From NCBI GenBank assembly GCA_965198655.1, contig OZ240668.1, positions 1,054,001-1,118,000 on the forward strand: a DNA stretch of 64,000 nucleotides, written 5' to 3'. Source of the stretch: Lichenicola sp965198655. GTDB taxonomy: Bacteria; Pseudomonadota; Alphaproteobacteria; Acetobacterales; Acetobacteraceae. Both the position numbers and the translations under genes were made by a program. Shown here in pieces: positions 32,281 through 41,933 of this stretch. The notes under the pieces are model-generated. The model made no database searches, was not told the DNA's origin, and was given only the letters and a program-made list of their open reading frames with translations. Within the stretch, counting starts at the first letter, position 1. Each line of letters starts with the position of its first letter.

Positions 32281-34333
32281 GGCTGTCGAAGCGTCCCGAG
32301 GCGCCGCCGTGCCCGGCCTCCATGTTGATGCGGCACAGCACCGGGTTGCCGGAGGTGGTGTTGTCGCGCAGCCGCGCCGCCCACTTCGCCGGCTCCCAGT
32401 AGGTCACGCGCGGATCCGACAGCCCGCCCATCGCCAGGATCGCCGGATACGGCAGCGGTCGGACGTTGTCGTACGGCGAGTAGCCGGCGATCAGCCGATA
32501 GGCGGCCTCGTCCTCGATCGGGTTGCCCCATTCCGGCCATTCCGGCGGGGTCAGCGGCAAGGACGTGTCCGACATGGTGTTCAGCGTGTCCACGAACGGC
32601 ACCTGGGCCACGATACCCGCGAACAGCTCCGGCAGGAGGTTGGCGACCGCTCCCATCAACAGCCCGCCGGCCGAGGCGCCGTGCGCCACGATGCCGCCAG
32701 CCGAGCCGTAGCCGTGCGCGACCAGGTGCCGGGCGCAGGCCACGAAGTCGGTGAAGCTGTTCGGCTTGGCAGGCCCCCGCCCGTCCAGGAACCAGCCCCA
32801 GCCTTTCTCCGAGCCGCCGCGCACGTGTGCCACCGCGTGGATCCAGCCGCGATCCACCAGGCTCAGGGTGCGTGTCGAGAAACCGGCCTCGATGGCGTGG
32901 CCGTAGGAACCGTAGCCGTACAGCAGCAAGGGCGCGCTGCCGTCCACCGGCACGTCCGCCCGCATCAGCAGCGTGATCGGCACCTCCGCCCCGTCCGGAG
33001 CGGTCGCGAACAGCCGCCGGGTCCGGTAGCGCCCGCTGTCGTGGCCGGACGGCACCTCCTGCACCCGGCGTAGGGTGCGGGTTCCCGCCACCATGTCGTG
33101 GTCGTACCAGTGCCGCGGCGTGGTCGGCGACTGGTAGCCGGTGCGCAGCACCGTGGTGTCGAACTCGTACGAGCCGTTCAGCGACAACAGGCACGCCTCC
33201 TCCGGCACCGCGATCTCGGCAGCGCAGGCGCGTATGTCCGGCGCCGACGCGTCCGCGGCCGGCAGCACCAGGATGCGGTTGTTGACCTCCTTGCGCTCGA
33301 TCCAGACCAAGTGCCCGGCGAACGCGCTGACGCCGAGGATGAAGTGGCCGGGCCGGTGCGGCACCCAGGGGCGCCAGTTGCCGCGGTCCGGATCCGAGGC
33401 CGGCGCCTGCATCAGGCAGAAGTCGAGCGCGCCGCCGGCGTTGGTGTGGACGATGAAGCGGTCCCCTCCCGGCAGCGGCCAGTGGGCCAGGTCGTAGCGC
33501 TCGCCCTTGCGCCGGGGTGCCGTGACGCGGGGCACGGCGGTCGGATCGTGACCTGGGATCAGCAGGGTCTCGCTGGTTTCCTGGTCGCCGCAGGTGATGG
33601 CGATCCAGGCGCGCGACTCGCTGACCGACACGCCGATGAAGAAGCCCGGATCGCGCTCCTCGTACACCAGCGCGTCCGCGCCGCCGCGCGACGGGCGTCG
33701 GTAGATACGCGCCGGCCGGCCATTGGGGTCGCGCCAGGTCCAGAACAACCAGGCGCCGTCCGGGGAGAAGGCGAAGTCGCCGGTGGAGCTGTCCGCGGGC
33801 CCAGGCAGGGTTTCGCCGCTGCGCAGGTCCCTGACCTGGATCCGGTACGCTTCCGAGCCCTGCGCGTCCTCCGCATAGGCATACAGGTCGTGGCCCGGCG
33901 CGTGCCGCGCGCTCGCGACCACGTAGTAGTCCTTGCCCTCCGACAGCGCCTGCACGTCGAGCAGCACCTGTTCCGGCCCGCCGCCGCGCGGCCGCCTCGC
34001 GTGGATCGGGTGCTGCGCTCCGGTCTCGTAGCGCGAATAGTATTCCCACGGCCCGTCCGGCACCGGCACGGTGCTGTCGTCCTGCTTCAGCCGCCCCGTC
34101 ATCTCCGCGACCAGGGCGGCCTGCAGCGCCTCGGTCGGTTGGAGCATCGCGTCGGCATAGCGGTTCTCGGCGCGCAGGTGCTCGGCGATGTCGGCGCGCA
34201 GCGCGCCCGGATCGCGCAGCACCGCCTGCCAGTTCTCGTCCTTCATCCAGGCGTACGGATCGACCCGCACGTGGCCGAGCTGCTCGATGCGCCGCTCCTC
34301 GCGACGGGCGGCCGGGGGCATCGGCTCGGTCAT
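32210..34333 (-). CDS. ptrB: Oligopeptidase B-like S9 serine peptidase
   Basis: The 707-residue cytoplasmic peptidase of the prolyl oligopeptidase family has an N-terminal seven-bladed propeller and a C-terminal alpha/beta-hydrolase. YGYGSYG, HVRGGSEKGWGWFLDGR, nucleophile S554 in GASAGGLLMG, PFVDTLNTM and the His region EAGHGGASGR are the family hallmarks. It probably cleaves after basic residues in short peptides, as oligopeptidase B does. GAGGAGC precedes the ATG, which overlaps the stop of the upstream DUF488 gene (ATGA), so the two are translationally coupled. Confidence 0.93.
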   Translation of the reverse strand: MTEPMPPAARREERRIEQLGHVRVDPYAWMKDENWQAVLRDPGALRADIAEHLRAENRYADAMLQPTEALQAALVAEMTGRLKQDDSTVPVPDGPWEYYSRYETGAQHPIHARRPRGGGPEQVLLDVQALSEGKDYYVVASARHAPGHDLYAYAEDAQGSEAYRIQVRDLRSGETLPGPADSSTGDFAFSPDGAWLFWTWRDPNGRPARIYRRPSRGGADALVYEERDPGFFIGVSVSESRAWIAITCGDQETSETLLIPGHDPTAVPRVTAPRRKGERYDLAHWPLPGGDRFIVHTNAGGALDFCLMQAPASDPDRGNWRPWVPHRPGHFILGVSAFAGHLVWIERKEVNNRILVLPAADASAPDIRACAAEIAVPEEACLLSLNGSYEFDTTVLRTGYQSPTTPRHWYDHDMVAGTRTLRRVQEVPSGHDSGRYRTRRLFATAPDGAEVPITLLMRADVPVDGSAPLLLYGYGSYGHAIEAGFSTRTLSLVDRGWIHAVAHVRGGSEKGWGWFLDGRGPAKPNSFTDFVACARHLVAHGYGSAGGIVAHGASAGGLLMGAVANLLPELFAGIVAQVPFVDTLNTMSDTSLPLTPPEWPEWGNPIEDEAAYRLIAGYSPYDNVRPLPYPAILAMGGLSDPRVTYWEPAKWAARLRDNTTSGNPVLCRINMEAGHGGASGRFDSLKEAALVQAFAIWAFERRGSLPP

Positions 34334-34842
34334 GGTATCGGCTCCTCGGGTCGGCCGGCGCGCCGACGCGGCCGCTCCGGTTCCGGCCCGTCGATCATAG
34401 CCCGGAGGTGCTGCACCGCCTGGCTGGTCCGGTCCGCGATCATGTCCGCCACCAGGGCACGGTGGCAATGGTCGTGGTCGCGCTCGAAGCAGAGCAGGCA
34501 GACATGCCGCTCCGCCGCCAGCGCGCCCGCTTCCGCCAGCGCCGCCTGCGACCGGTCGCCCGCCACGTGCGCCCGGAAGATGCGCCGCATGGCGTCGACG
34601 TCGCCGCGACGGACCGCGTCGCGTCCCGCCTTTGGCGTGCCGAGCGGTTGCAGATGGAGGTAGCCGATCCCGGCCTCCGCCAGCCCGCCGGCCAGCACCC
34701 GCTTGGAGAAGCCAGCGCGCCGCGACGATGCGACCGCCCGTACGTCGATCAACAGGGTGGTGCCGGCCCGCACCAGCGCGTCGCGCACCTGCTCGAAGCG
34801 GGCCGCCTCGTAGCCGATGGTCAGGATCGGGATCGCCGTCAC
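34330..34842 (-). CDS. DUF488 domain protein
   Basis: The 170-residue protein starts at GTG: MTAIPILTIGYE, the canonical DUF488 opening. IDVRAVASSRRAGFSK, IGYLHLQPLGTPKAGRDA and CLLCFERDHDHCHRALVAD follow; the last segment has the family's Cys/His cluster. Its function is unknown. The stop overlaps the ptrB start by four bases, giving a two-gene operon. The C-terminal tail PEPERPRRRAGRPEEPIP is low complexity. Confidence 0.85.
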   Translation of the reverse strand: MTAIPILTIGYEAARFEQVRDALVRAGTTLLIDVRAVASSRRAGFSKRVLAGGLAEAGIGYLHLQPLGTPKAGRDAVRRGDVDAMRRIFRAHVAGDRSQAALAEAGALAAERHVCLLCFERDHDHCHRALVADMIADRTSQAVQHLRAMIDGPEPERPRRRAGRPEEPIP

Positions 34843-35355
34843 GGGTTCGGTTCTAGCAGCATTGGCCGGCGCCGGCAGCCCGACCATACTCGCCATCGGC
34901 AGCACGGGCGGAACGAGGATGGTGGTCGCAGTCGCGCCGGCACGGGAAGAGGCCGGCTTCATGGGGCGCGCGTTCCGTTTCGGCACCGTGATCGCGCAAG
35001 CCGGGCCCGTGCTGGCGACCGGGCGCGATGGCGCCGCAGAGCCTGACCCGGCCGTGCATGGCGGGACGGCGGCGCTCCGCTCGGCGACCGCGGCGCAGGT
35101 TCCGCCTGATACCCTGCGCCACGCGTCCCGCAAGTGCTGCCCGATCTGCACCGATACGATCCGCACCCACCCGATCCGCCCCGACGCGATCCCATGGCGT
35201 GCGCTTGCGATGCCGATCCACGACGCGCCGTCCGCGCCGCCGGCCGGGCCGGACCAGGCTGCGATCCCCTACACCACGACCGCCGCCGCCGACGTCGCAC
35301 CGATCCCGACCAGCGGCCTGCCGCCGGAGCCGGCAATCCCACCGCTCGGTCCGGC
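34843..35355. other. Intergenic, no gene supported
   Basis: This 513-bp gap lies between the divergent DUF488 and MFS genes. Open frames exist on both strands (for example plus-strand 34817-35359) but have Ala/Pro/Arg-rich, low-complexity products and no family match. A short run around 35150-35195 repeats the unit GATCCGC/CGATCC several times. Promoters of both genes should lie here but none stands out. Confidence 0.4.
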
Positions 35356-36585
35356 ATGACCGCTCCACCCGGCGAGCTGCCCGGTCGCGTCGGCGGCGCC
35401 CGGCGGCTGCGGATCGCGCTGTTCCTGGCCGGGTTCGCCACCTTCTCGCTGCTCTACTGCGTGCAGCCGCTGCTGACCGTGTTCGGGACCGCGTTCGGGG
35501 TCAGCCCGGCCGGCGCGTCGCTGGTCCTGTCGCTGGCGACCTGCTTCCTGGCCGTGTCTATCCTGTGCACCGCACCCCTGGCGGCCCGGTTCGGGCGCAG
35601 GCGGGTGATGGGCGCCTCCATGGTGCTGGCGTCGCTGTGTAATGTCCTGGCCGCCGCGGCGCCGGGCTGGACCGCGCTGCTGGCGCTGCGGGCGATCGAG
35701 GGCGCGCTGCTGGGCGGGGTTCCGGCGGTGGCGATGGCGCACCTGGCGGAGGAGGTCGAGCCGCACGAGCTCGGCGCGGCGATGGGGCTCTATATCGGCG
35801 GCACCGCGTTCGGCGGCATGGCTGGCCGCGTCGGTACCGCCCTGGTCGCCGACCGGGGCGGCTGGCGCGTCGGCCTGCTCGCCACCGGCCTGTGCTGCCT
35901 GTTGGCGGCCGTCCTGTTCCTCGTCCTGCTGCCCCCCGCGCGGGCGGTGCCGCGTCGCGGCGCGTCCTCGGATAACTCCTGGACCGGCGGCGCCTGGATC
36001 CGCCACCTGCGCGATCCCGGCCTGGATGGCCTGTTCCTGACTGGGTGCCTGGCGATGGGCGCCTTCGTCACAATCTACAACTATCTCGGCTTCCGCCTGC
36101 TCCGGCCGCCGTTCTCGCTCGGACAAGGTGCTGCCGGGGCGGTGTTCATGGTCTACCTGTTCGGCATCATAGCGTCGCCGCTCGCCGGACGGGTCTCGTT
36201 CCGGCTCGGCCGTGGCCCGGTGCTGGTCGCGGGCCAGTCCTGCAGCCTGCTCGGCGTGGCGCTCACCCTGCTGCCTTCCCTTGCGGCGACGGTGGCCGGC
36301 CTCGCCCTGGTCACCACCGGCTTCTTCGTGTCGCACGCGGTCGCCAGCGCCTGGGTCGGCAGCCGTGCCGCGACCGACAAGGGCCACGCCGCCTCGCTCT
36401 ACCTGCTGGCGTACTATCTCGGCTCCAGCGTGATGGGCTCGGTCGGCGGCTGGTTCTGGAGCAGGGCGCACTGGCCGGGCGTCGCCGGCTTCACCGCGGC
36501 GTTGCTCGTCGTCGGCCTCGTCGTCGCGCTGCTGCTGTGGCGCGGAGCGGCGGCGCCCGGCGAACCTCCGGCGCCGGCACCCTGA
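35356..36585 (+). CDS. MFS transporter (YnfM/arabinose-efflux-like)
   Basis: The 409-residue, 12-helix major facilitator has the motif A variant APLAARFGRRRVMGAS between TM2 and TM3, a proline-glycine-rich TM5 (AAMGLYIGGTAFGGMAGRVG) and a symmetric second half (SPLAGRVSFRLGRGP). FATFSLLYCVQPLLTVF in TM1 is typical of YnfM-like exporters. The ribosome-binding site is weak. Substrate unknown. Orphan gene. Confidence 0.88.
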   Translation: MTAPPGELPGRVGGARRLRIALFLAGFATFSLLYCVQPLLTVFGTAFGVSPAGASLVLSLATCFLAVSILCTAPLAARFGRRRVMGASMVLASLCNVLAAAAPGWTALLALRAIEGALLGGVPAVAMAHLAEEVEPHELGAAMGLYIGGTAFGGMAGRVGTALVADRGGWRVGLLATGLCCLLAAVLFLVLLPPARAVPRRGASSDNSWTGGAWIRHLRDPGLDGLFLTGCLAMGAFVTIYNYLGFRLLRPPFSLGQGAAGAVFMVYLFGIIASPLAGRVSFRLGRGPVLVAGQSCSLLGVALTLLPSLAATVAGLALVTTGFFVSHAVASAWVGSRAATDKGHAASLYLLAYYLGSSVMGSVGGWFWSRAHWPGVAGFTAALLVVGLVVALLLWRGAAAPGEPPAPAP

Positions 36586-36741
36586 TCGCTGCGGAGCCGC
36601 GGCCGCGCCGCCCGTCCCTGGGCACCGGCCGCGGCAAGCGGGCGGACGGGATCAGGCGGCACTGCCGCGCGAGCCGCACCGGCGACGAGACCGGCTGCGG
36701 CCGTGCGAGCCGTGGTCGAAGCCATCCGTAGAGCCGTTGCC

Positions 36742-36912
36742 TCACCCCGTGCTGCGGACGCCGCCGACGAAGCTGCCCACCTCGCGCGACAATTCTTCCG
36801 CCTGCCGCGACAAGCCCTGCGCCGCGCTCGGCACCTGGCCGGCCGCGGCGCCGGTGTTGTTCGCCGCCTGGCTGTTCTTCACGATAGATCTCGCCACCCG
36901 GACGGCGATCCG
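36742..36912 (-). pseudogene. 3' remnant of a methyl-accepting chemotaxis protein
   Basis: Immediately after the dnaE2 stop and in the same frame, the minus strand reads AANNTGAAAGQV, then LSRQAEELSREVGSFVGGVR and a TGA at 36742-36744. This is the usual C-terminal end of Acetobacteraceae chemoreceptors. There is no start codon or signalling domain left. It is a fragment of about 55 codons, brought in or left behind next to dnaE2. Confidence 0.65.
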
Positions 36913-39900
36913 TCAGCGGAAGTCCCGCGTCGGCACCCTGATCGGCGCCTGGCCGCGCCCGTCCGCGGGCCCCTCGTGTCCCAGCCCGCGCAGCAGCGGC
37001 GTCAGGTCCTCCAGCCGCTCCGCCACGAGGTGCACCACCGTGCCCGCCCGCTGCACCCGGCCATGGCAGCCGAGCAGGCCGGCGGACAGGATCAGGCTGC
37101 GCTCGCGCGCGAACAGCGACGGCCAGATCACCAGGTTGCCGATGCCGGCCTCGTCCTCCACCGTCATGAACATCACCCCTTTGGCCGAGCCCGGCTTCTG
37201 CCGCATCAGCACGATCCCGGCGACGCCGAGGCGCTGCCCCTCGCGCGCCGTGTCCAGCACGCTGCACGGATGCAAGGCGCGTGCCCGCAGGGCAGGGCGG
37301 AGCAGCGACACCGGATGGCGATGAAGGCTCAAGCCCACGCTGCGGTAGTCCGCGGCCACCTCGCCACCGTCGCCCAGCGGCGCCAAGACCGTCGCCGGCT
37401 CTGGCGCCGCTCCGTCCAGCCCATCGAACAACGGCAGCGACCCGACGCCCAGGCCGCGCACCACCCAAAGGGCGTCGCGCCGGGACAGGCCGAGGGCGTG
37501 GAACCCGTCCGCCTGCGCGATCCGTTCCAGCACCGCAGGCGGCACCCCGGTGCGCCGGTGCATCGCCTCGATCGTGTGCCAGGTCCCGTCGGCGCGCCCG
37601 GCGACCAGCCGCTCGGCGTCGGTCCGCGACAAGCCGCGCACCATGCGCAGGCCGAGCCGCACCGCGAGCAGCGGCCCGTCCGCGCGCTCCAGCGTGCAGT
37701 CCCATCCGCTCGCCCGCACGCAGACCGGCCGCACCGGCACCCCGTGCTCGCGCGCGTCGCGCACCACCTGCGCCGGCGCATAGAACCCCATCGGCTGCGC
37801 GTTCAACAGCGCGCAGCAGAACACGTCCGGATGGTGGCATTTCATCCAGGCGCTCGCATAGGCGACCTTGGCGAAGCCTGCGGCGTGGCTTTCCGGGAAC
37901 CCGTACGAGCCGAACCCCTCGATCTGGCTGAAGGTGCGCTCGGCGAAGGTGCGCTCGAACCCGTTGCGCACCATCCCCTCGATCAGCTTGGTCCTGAAGT
38001 GCGACACGCCGCCGGTGAGCTTGAAGGTCGCCATCGCCCGGCGCAGTTGGTCCGCCTCGCTGGGCGTGAAGCCGCCGCAGTGGATCGCCACCTGCATCGC
38101 CTGCTCCTGGAACAGCGGCACGCCCAGCGTCTTCTCCAGCACCCGGCGCAGGCTGTCCTTGGGATAGTCCGGGTGCTCCAGCCCTTCCCGGCGGCGCAGG
38201 TACGGATGCACCATATCGCCCTGGATCGGCCCCGGCCGCACGATCGCCACCTGGATCACCAGGTCGTACAGGCAGCGCGGCTTCAGCCTGGGCAGCATCG
38301 CCATCTGCGCCCGGCTCTCGATCTGGAACGTGCCCAGCGTGTCGGCGCGGCAGATCATGTCGAAGGTGGCGGGATCGTCGCGCGGGATCCCGGCCAGGCC
38401 CAGGTGCAGCCCGCGATGCTCGGCCAACAGGTCGAAGGCGCGGCGCATGCAGCCCAGCATGCCGAGCCCCAGCACGTCGACCTTCATGAACCGCAGCGCG
38501 TCGATGTCGTCCTTGTCCCACTCGATCACCTGCCGGTCGGCCATGGCGGCCGGCTCCACCGGCACCAGCCGGTCGAGCGGCTCGCGCGTCAGCACGAAGC
38601 CGCCCGGATGCTGGCTCAGGTGGCGCGGAAAGGTGACCAGCTCGCGCGCCAGCAGCAGGGTCAGGCGCAGCCGTCGGTCCTCCAAGTTGAGTCCCACCGC
38701 CTCCGCATGCTCCGGGCCGACCCCGCCCTCGCTCCAGCCCCAGACCTGGCCGGCCAGCGCCCCGGTCACGTCCTCCGGCAGGCCCAGCACCTTGCCGACC
38801 TCGCGCACCGCACCCCGCGCCCGGTAGCGCACCACGGTGGCGCAGAGTGCTGCGCGGTCGCGGCCGTACCGGTCGAACACCCATTGGATCACCTCCTCGC
38901 GCCGCTCGTGCTCGAAGTCGACGTCGATGTCCGGCGGCTCCCGGCGGCTGGCGGAGATGAAGCGCTCGAACAGCAGGTTGCTCTCGACCGGATCGATCGC
39001 GGTGATGCCCAGCACGAAGCACACCGCCGAGTTCGCCGCAGAGCCGCGTCCCTGGCACAGGATCCCCTTCTGCCTGGCGAACCGGACGATCGCGTTCACG
39101 GTCAGGAAGTAGGGCGCGTAGTCCAGCTCCCGGATCAAGCCGAGCTCGTGCGCGACTTGGCTCCTCACCGCGTCCGGCACGCCGTCCGGATACGCCACCG
39201 GCAGCCGCTCGCGCACCAGCCGTTCCAGGTCCTCCTGGTCCGACAGGCCCGGCGTCTCGCTTTCCTCCGGATACCGGTAGCTGAGCTCCGACAGGCTGAA
39301 CCGGCACCGGTCGAGGATGGTGCACGTGGCGGCGAGGGCCTCGGGATGGTCGCTGCCGAACAGCCGGTCCATCTCCCCGGGGCCCTTGAGGTGGCGGTCC
39401 ACCGAGCGCGCGCGGCGGTATCCGGCCGCGTCGATGGTGCAGCCCTCGCGGATGCAGGTGACCACGTCCTGCAGGATGCGCCGGTCCGGCACGTGATACA
39501 GCACGTCGCCGGTCGCCACCGTTGCCACCCCGGCCGCCCGGCACAGCGCCGCTGTACGATGGAGGCGGGCGCGGTCGTTGGGCCGCCGCTCCAGGGTCAG
39601 CGCGCACCAGGCGCGGTCGCCGAACGAGGCGCGCAGCCGGTCGAGCTCCGCCGGCAGGCTGTGGTCCAGCGCTTCCAGCGGCCGCTCCGGCAGCAGCACC
39701 GCCAGCAGCCCGTCGCCCAGCTCGGCCAGGTCGGACCAGGCGAGGTCGCACCCGCCCTTGCCGGCGCGCGTCTTGCCGCGGCTGAGCAGCCGGCACAGCC
39801 GCCCGTAGGCGGCGCGGTCGGTCGGATACAGCAGCAGCGACGGCGCGTCGCGCAGGTCGAGCCGCACGCCCACCACCAGCCGGATCCCCAGCTCGCCGGC

Positions 39901-40080
39901 GCGGTGATGCGCCCGGGCGATGCCGGCCAGGCTGTTGCGGTCGGTCACGGCGATCGCGCCGTAGCCGAGTTCGCGTGCCTGCAGCATCAGCTCCTCGACG
40001 TGGCTCGCGCCGCGCAGGAACGAGTAGTTGCTGGTGACCTGGAGCTCGACGGCGTACATGGCTGGATGATCCGTCGACAC
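36913..40080 (-). CDS. dnaE2: Error-prone DNA polymerase (ImuC/DnaE2)
   Basis: The 1055-residue C-family polymerase carries out translesion synthesis as part of the ImuA-ImuB-DnaE2 mutasome. The N-terminal PHP domain starts YAVELQVTSNYSFLRGASHVEEL. Palm acidic residues lie in PPDIDVDFEHERR, with the finger region SRAQMAMLPRLKPR and FQEQAMQVAI following. A tandem HhH region and a C-terminal OB-fold (VAGIVLMRQKPGSAKGVMFMTVEDE) complete it. A LexA box lies 26 bp before the ATG. imuA-imuB lie 2.2 kb upstream in the same orientation but are not in the same transcript as far as can be seen. Confidence 0.95.
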   Translation of the reverse strand: MSTDHPAMYAVELQVTSNYSFLRGASHVEELMLQARELGYGAIAVTDRNSLAGIARAHHRAGELGIRLVVGVRLDLRDAPSLLLYPTDRAAYGRLCRLLSRGKTRAGKGGCDLAWSDLAELGDGLLAVLLPERPLEALDHSLPAELDRLRASFGDRAWCALTLERRPNDRARLHRTAALCRAAGVATVATGDVLYHVPDRRILQDVVTCIREGCTIDAAGYRRARSVDRHLKGPGEMDRLFGSDHPEALAATCTILDRCRFSLSELSYRYPEESETPGLSDQEDLERLVRERLPVAYPDGVPDAVRSQVAHELGLIRELDYAPYFLTVNAIVRFARQKGILCQGRGSAANSAVCFVLGITAIDPVESNLLFERFISASRREPPDIDVDFEHERREEVIQWVFDRYGRDRAALCATVVRYRARGAVREVGKVLGLPEDVTGALAGQVWGWSEGGVGPEHAEAVGLNLEDRRLRLTLLLARELVTFPRHLSQHPGGFVLTREPLDRLVPVEPAAMADRQVIEWDKDDIDALRFMKVDVLGLGMLGCMRRAFDLLAEHRGLHLGLAGIPRDDPATFDMICRADTLGTFQIESRAQMAMLPRLKPRCLYDLVIQVAIVRPGPIQGDMVHPYLRRREGLEHPDYPKDSLRRVLEKTLGVPLFQEQAMQVAIHCGGFTPSEADQLRRAMATFKLTGGVSHFRTKLIEGMVRNGFERTFAERTFSQIEGFGSYGFPESHAAGFAKVAYASAWMKCHHPDVFCCALLNAQPMGFYAPAQVVRDAREHGVPVRPVCVRASGWDCTLERADGPLLAVRLGLRMVRGLSRTDAERLVAGRADGTWHTIEAMHRRTGVPPAVLERIAQADGFHALGLSRRDALWVVRGLGVGSLPLFDGLDGAAPEPATVLAPLGDGGEVAADYRSVGLSLHRHPVSLLRPALRARALHPCSVLDTAREGQRLGVAGIVLMRQKPGSAKGVMFMTVEDEAGIGNLVIWPSLFARERSLILSAGLLGCHGRVQRAGTVVHLVAERLEDLTPLLRGLGHEGPADGRGQAPIRVPTRDFR

Positions 40081-40105
40081 TCCTAGCCCACGCGCCGACA
40101 GATGA

Positions 40106-40120
40106 GAACAAAAAACGAAC
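40106..40120 (-). promoter_or_regulatory. LexA (SOS) box of dnaE2
   Basis: GAACAAAAAACGAAC on the plus strand reads GTTC-N7-GTTC on the coding strand, the alphaproteobacterial LexA operator. It is 26 bp upstream of the dnaE2 start. A second identical-type box precedes imuA at 44552. Confidence 0.88.
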
Positions 40121-40437
40121 GATACGAAATCGCATAAGGGTTCCGGCCGTGGAACGGGCCAGCCCTTGTTTCGGCAACCGGTGGATCGAGAGCCGGTCGC
40201 TCAAGCGAACGGCGACAGCTCACCGTCCATGGCTCTGGTTGAATGCTGGCAGTGCCATGCGGGCGAGATGGTGAGGCTGGGTGTTCGCGCGCCCACCGGG
40301 CATGGTTCAATCAGGACCGGAACGATGCATGAGGACAGATGGTCTGCTTAACAGGCTACGGGAACGGCACGAACCATGATGCAGGTCATGGAAGACAAGC
40401 GATATCCCGCAGAACGTTGCGGGTGTAGATTCCCAGG
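40121..40437. other. Intergenic between dnaE2 and the Crp-type gene
   Basis: This 317-bp region carries the upstream parts of the divergent dnaE2 and regulator promoters. No further gene or clear motif was seen beyond the LexA box at its edge. Confidence 0.4.
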
Positions 40438-41163
40438 ATGACCAACCAGTTCATCGAGAAGCTCCGGGGATTCGCCGAACTCGTCGACAAGGACATCGAG
40501 GCGCTCGAAGCGGTGACCAGCCAGCCGCAGGCTTTCGGACCGCGCCAGGACCTCATCCGGGAGGGCGACCAGCCAGGTCCCGTACTCGTCGTTCTGGAAG
40601 GTTGGGCCTTCCGCTACAAGGTGCTGCCCAACGGCTCGCGGCAGATCATGGCCTTTATGATGCCGGGCGACGCCTGCGATCTGAACATCGGCATGCTCGC
40701 CGAGATGGACCACAGCATACAGACCGTGACCCATGCGAAGGTCGTGAAGATCGAAGGCAAGGCGATGGACGAGTTGATGACCGCGCACCCTCGCGTCGCC
40801 CGCGCGATGTATGTGGCCCAGCTCGTCGACGAGGGCACGCTTCGGGCGTGGATCGTGAGCCTGGGCCGACGCAGCAGCGCCGAGCGCGCGGCGCACCTCC
40901 TGCTCGAGCTCTACATCCGCGGCATCCGCACCGGCGTTGCGAGCGGCAACGAGATGGAGCTTCCGCTATCTCAGGCGGTGCTTGCGGACGCGCTCGGCAT
41001 GACGCCCGTGCACATCAACAGGATGCTTCAGGATTTCCGCCGCTCCGGCGCGGTCGAGTTGCGGCGCGGGATCCTGCGGATCAACGATCCGACGGCTCTG
41101 ACGCAAATCTCCGGCTTCGACGACAACTACCTGCACAGGCAGCTTCGCATTCGACGATTGTAG
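40438..41163 (+). CDS. Crp/Fnr-family transcriptional regulator
   Basis: The 241-residue regulator has an N-terminal cyclic-nucleotide-type beta barrel (about 25-130, with REGDQPGPVLVVLEGWAFRYK and GSRQIMAFMMPGDACDL) and a C-terminal winged helix (about 150-225, with LSQAVLADALGMTPVHINRMLQDFR). It lacks the Cys cluster of oxygen-sensing Fnr. Members with this sequence type are common in alphaproteobacteria and often respond to unknown signals. It lies within the 2.2-kb block that separates dnaE2 from imuA-imuB. Confidence 0.9.
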   Translation: MTNQFIEKLRGFAELVDKDIEALEAVTSQPQAFGPRQDLIREGDQPGPVLVVLEGWAFRYKVLPNGSRQIMAFMMPGDACDLNIGMLAEMDHSIQTVTHAKVVKIEGKAMDELMTAHPRVARAMYVAQLVDEGTLRAWIVSLGRRSSAERAAHLLLELYIRGIRTGVASGNEMELPLSQAVLADALGMTPVHINRMLQDFRRSGAVELRRGILRINDPTALTQISGFDDNYLHRQLRIRRL

Positions 41164-41317
41164 CACTTGCAGAGCTAAACCTTGATCCTGTATATTGTTT
41201 TCGATCAATATAACTACTAGACAGCGGCTGCCGCCGGCGTTCCTCAGGTGCCGACGGTTCAAGACGTGGAGCTTAATGGCTGAAGGCGCAGGCTTTTTGC
41301 CTTGTTGAGGCGAGATC

Positions 41318-41587
41318 ATGCCGCAGTTCTTCATCCAGGCTACGAACTCGGAGTTCCGCTCCCGCGACGACGGTGCCGAGTATGACCATCCCGATGTCGC
41401 AATGGCGTCTGGCATACGCAGTGCCATCGCCTTCATCGCCGACGAGGTCAATCGCGGTAGGCGGAGCGCTGCCGTCGAGATCAGCATCGAGGGCCCGAAT
41501 GGGGTACAAGTTCTCCGTTCCGTCGTAGCTGTTTCCGTTTCGTCCATGATCCTCGCCATTCCTCCGTTCAAGCTCACCATCGTTTAG
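41318..41587 (+). CDS. Small hypothetical protein (DUF6894-like)
   Basis: The 89-residue soluble protein begins MPQFFIQATNSEFRSRDDGAEY, followed by an Ala/Ile-rich helix (RSAIAFIADEVNRG) and VEISIEGPNGVQVLR. This resembles the small DUF6894 family (M-P-x-Y/F-[YF]-hydrophobic, D-x-E-G, a helix, then a C-terminal strand). The upstream DNA (41181-41215) is unusually A/T-rich for this genome and has an inverted TTGATC...GATCAA. The function is unknown. Confidence 0.55.
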   Translation: MPQFFIQATNSEFRSRDDGAEYDHPDVAMASGIRSAIAFIADEVNRGRRSAAVEISIEGPNGVQVLRSVVAVSVSSMILAIPPFKLTIV

Positions 41588-41933
41588 GACGACCGCGGCT
41601 TACTCGGCTTCGCGTGTTCCAGCTACACGGCCGTTCCTGCCGCAGGTAGGCGACCTAGAAAGGAACACCATTCGGTCCTGGCTCCCTATGCGACGCGTCA
41701 TCAGTTCATGAAACGGCGCATGATGCCGCGCACATCTAGCGGGCTTGATGGCGATCGAAAGCCTTGACGTCTTCTGTTATGCGACGGCTTTACGATAAAT
41801 TATCGGATGTAATCCATTTTAGATAATGTCCGAGCGGCTCGTGCTAGCGAACCAGTTGTCGGGGCGCCATCCTAATGACGAGGTCGCCACCGAGAGGCTT
41901 CATCTTCTCATTGTGCGAGCGGAGATCTACGCC
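41588..41933. other. A/T-richer intergenic region
   Basis: The 346-bp spacer between two small genes has lower GC than the rest of the window, particularly 41750-41830. An in-frame upstream extension of the next gene starts at 41826 but lacks similarity to its paralogue. No other gene was seen. Confidence 0.4.

Noticed and set aside
34817..35359. A 180-codon plus-strand ORF ending at the MFS start
   Set aside because: Low-complexity Ala/Pro product, overlaps the DUF488 gene on the other strand, and no ribosome-binding site or family match.
39522..39808. Short Arg/Ala-rich plus-strand ORFs inside dnaE2
   Set aside because: Antisense shadows without any supporting feature.
36703..40086. A plus-strand frame of 1127 codons across dnaE2
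   Set aside because: It is the antisense shadow of dnaE2, kept open by high GC; its product is His/Arg/Gln-rich with no domain.
41182..41208. FNR/FixK-like box TTGATC...GATCAA downstream of the Crp/Fnr gene
   Set aside because: The half-sites are 15 bases apart, too far for the TTGAT-N4-ATCAA operator; kept only as an inverted repeat.
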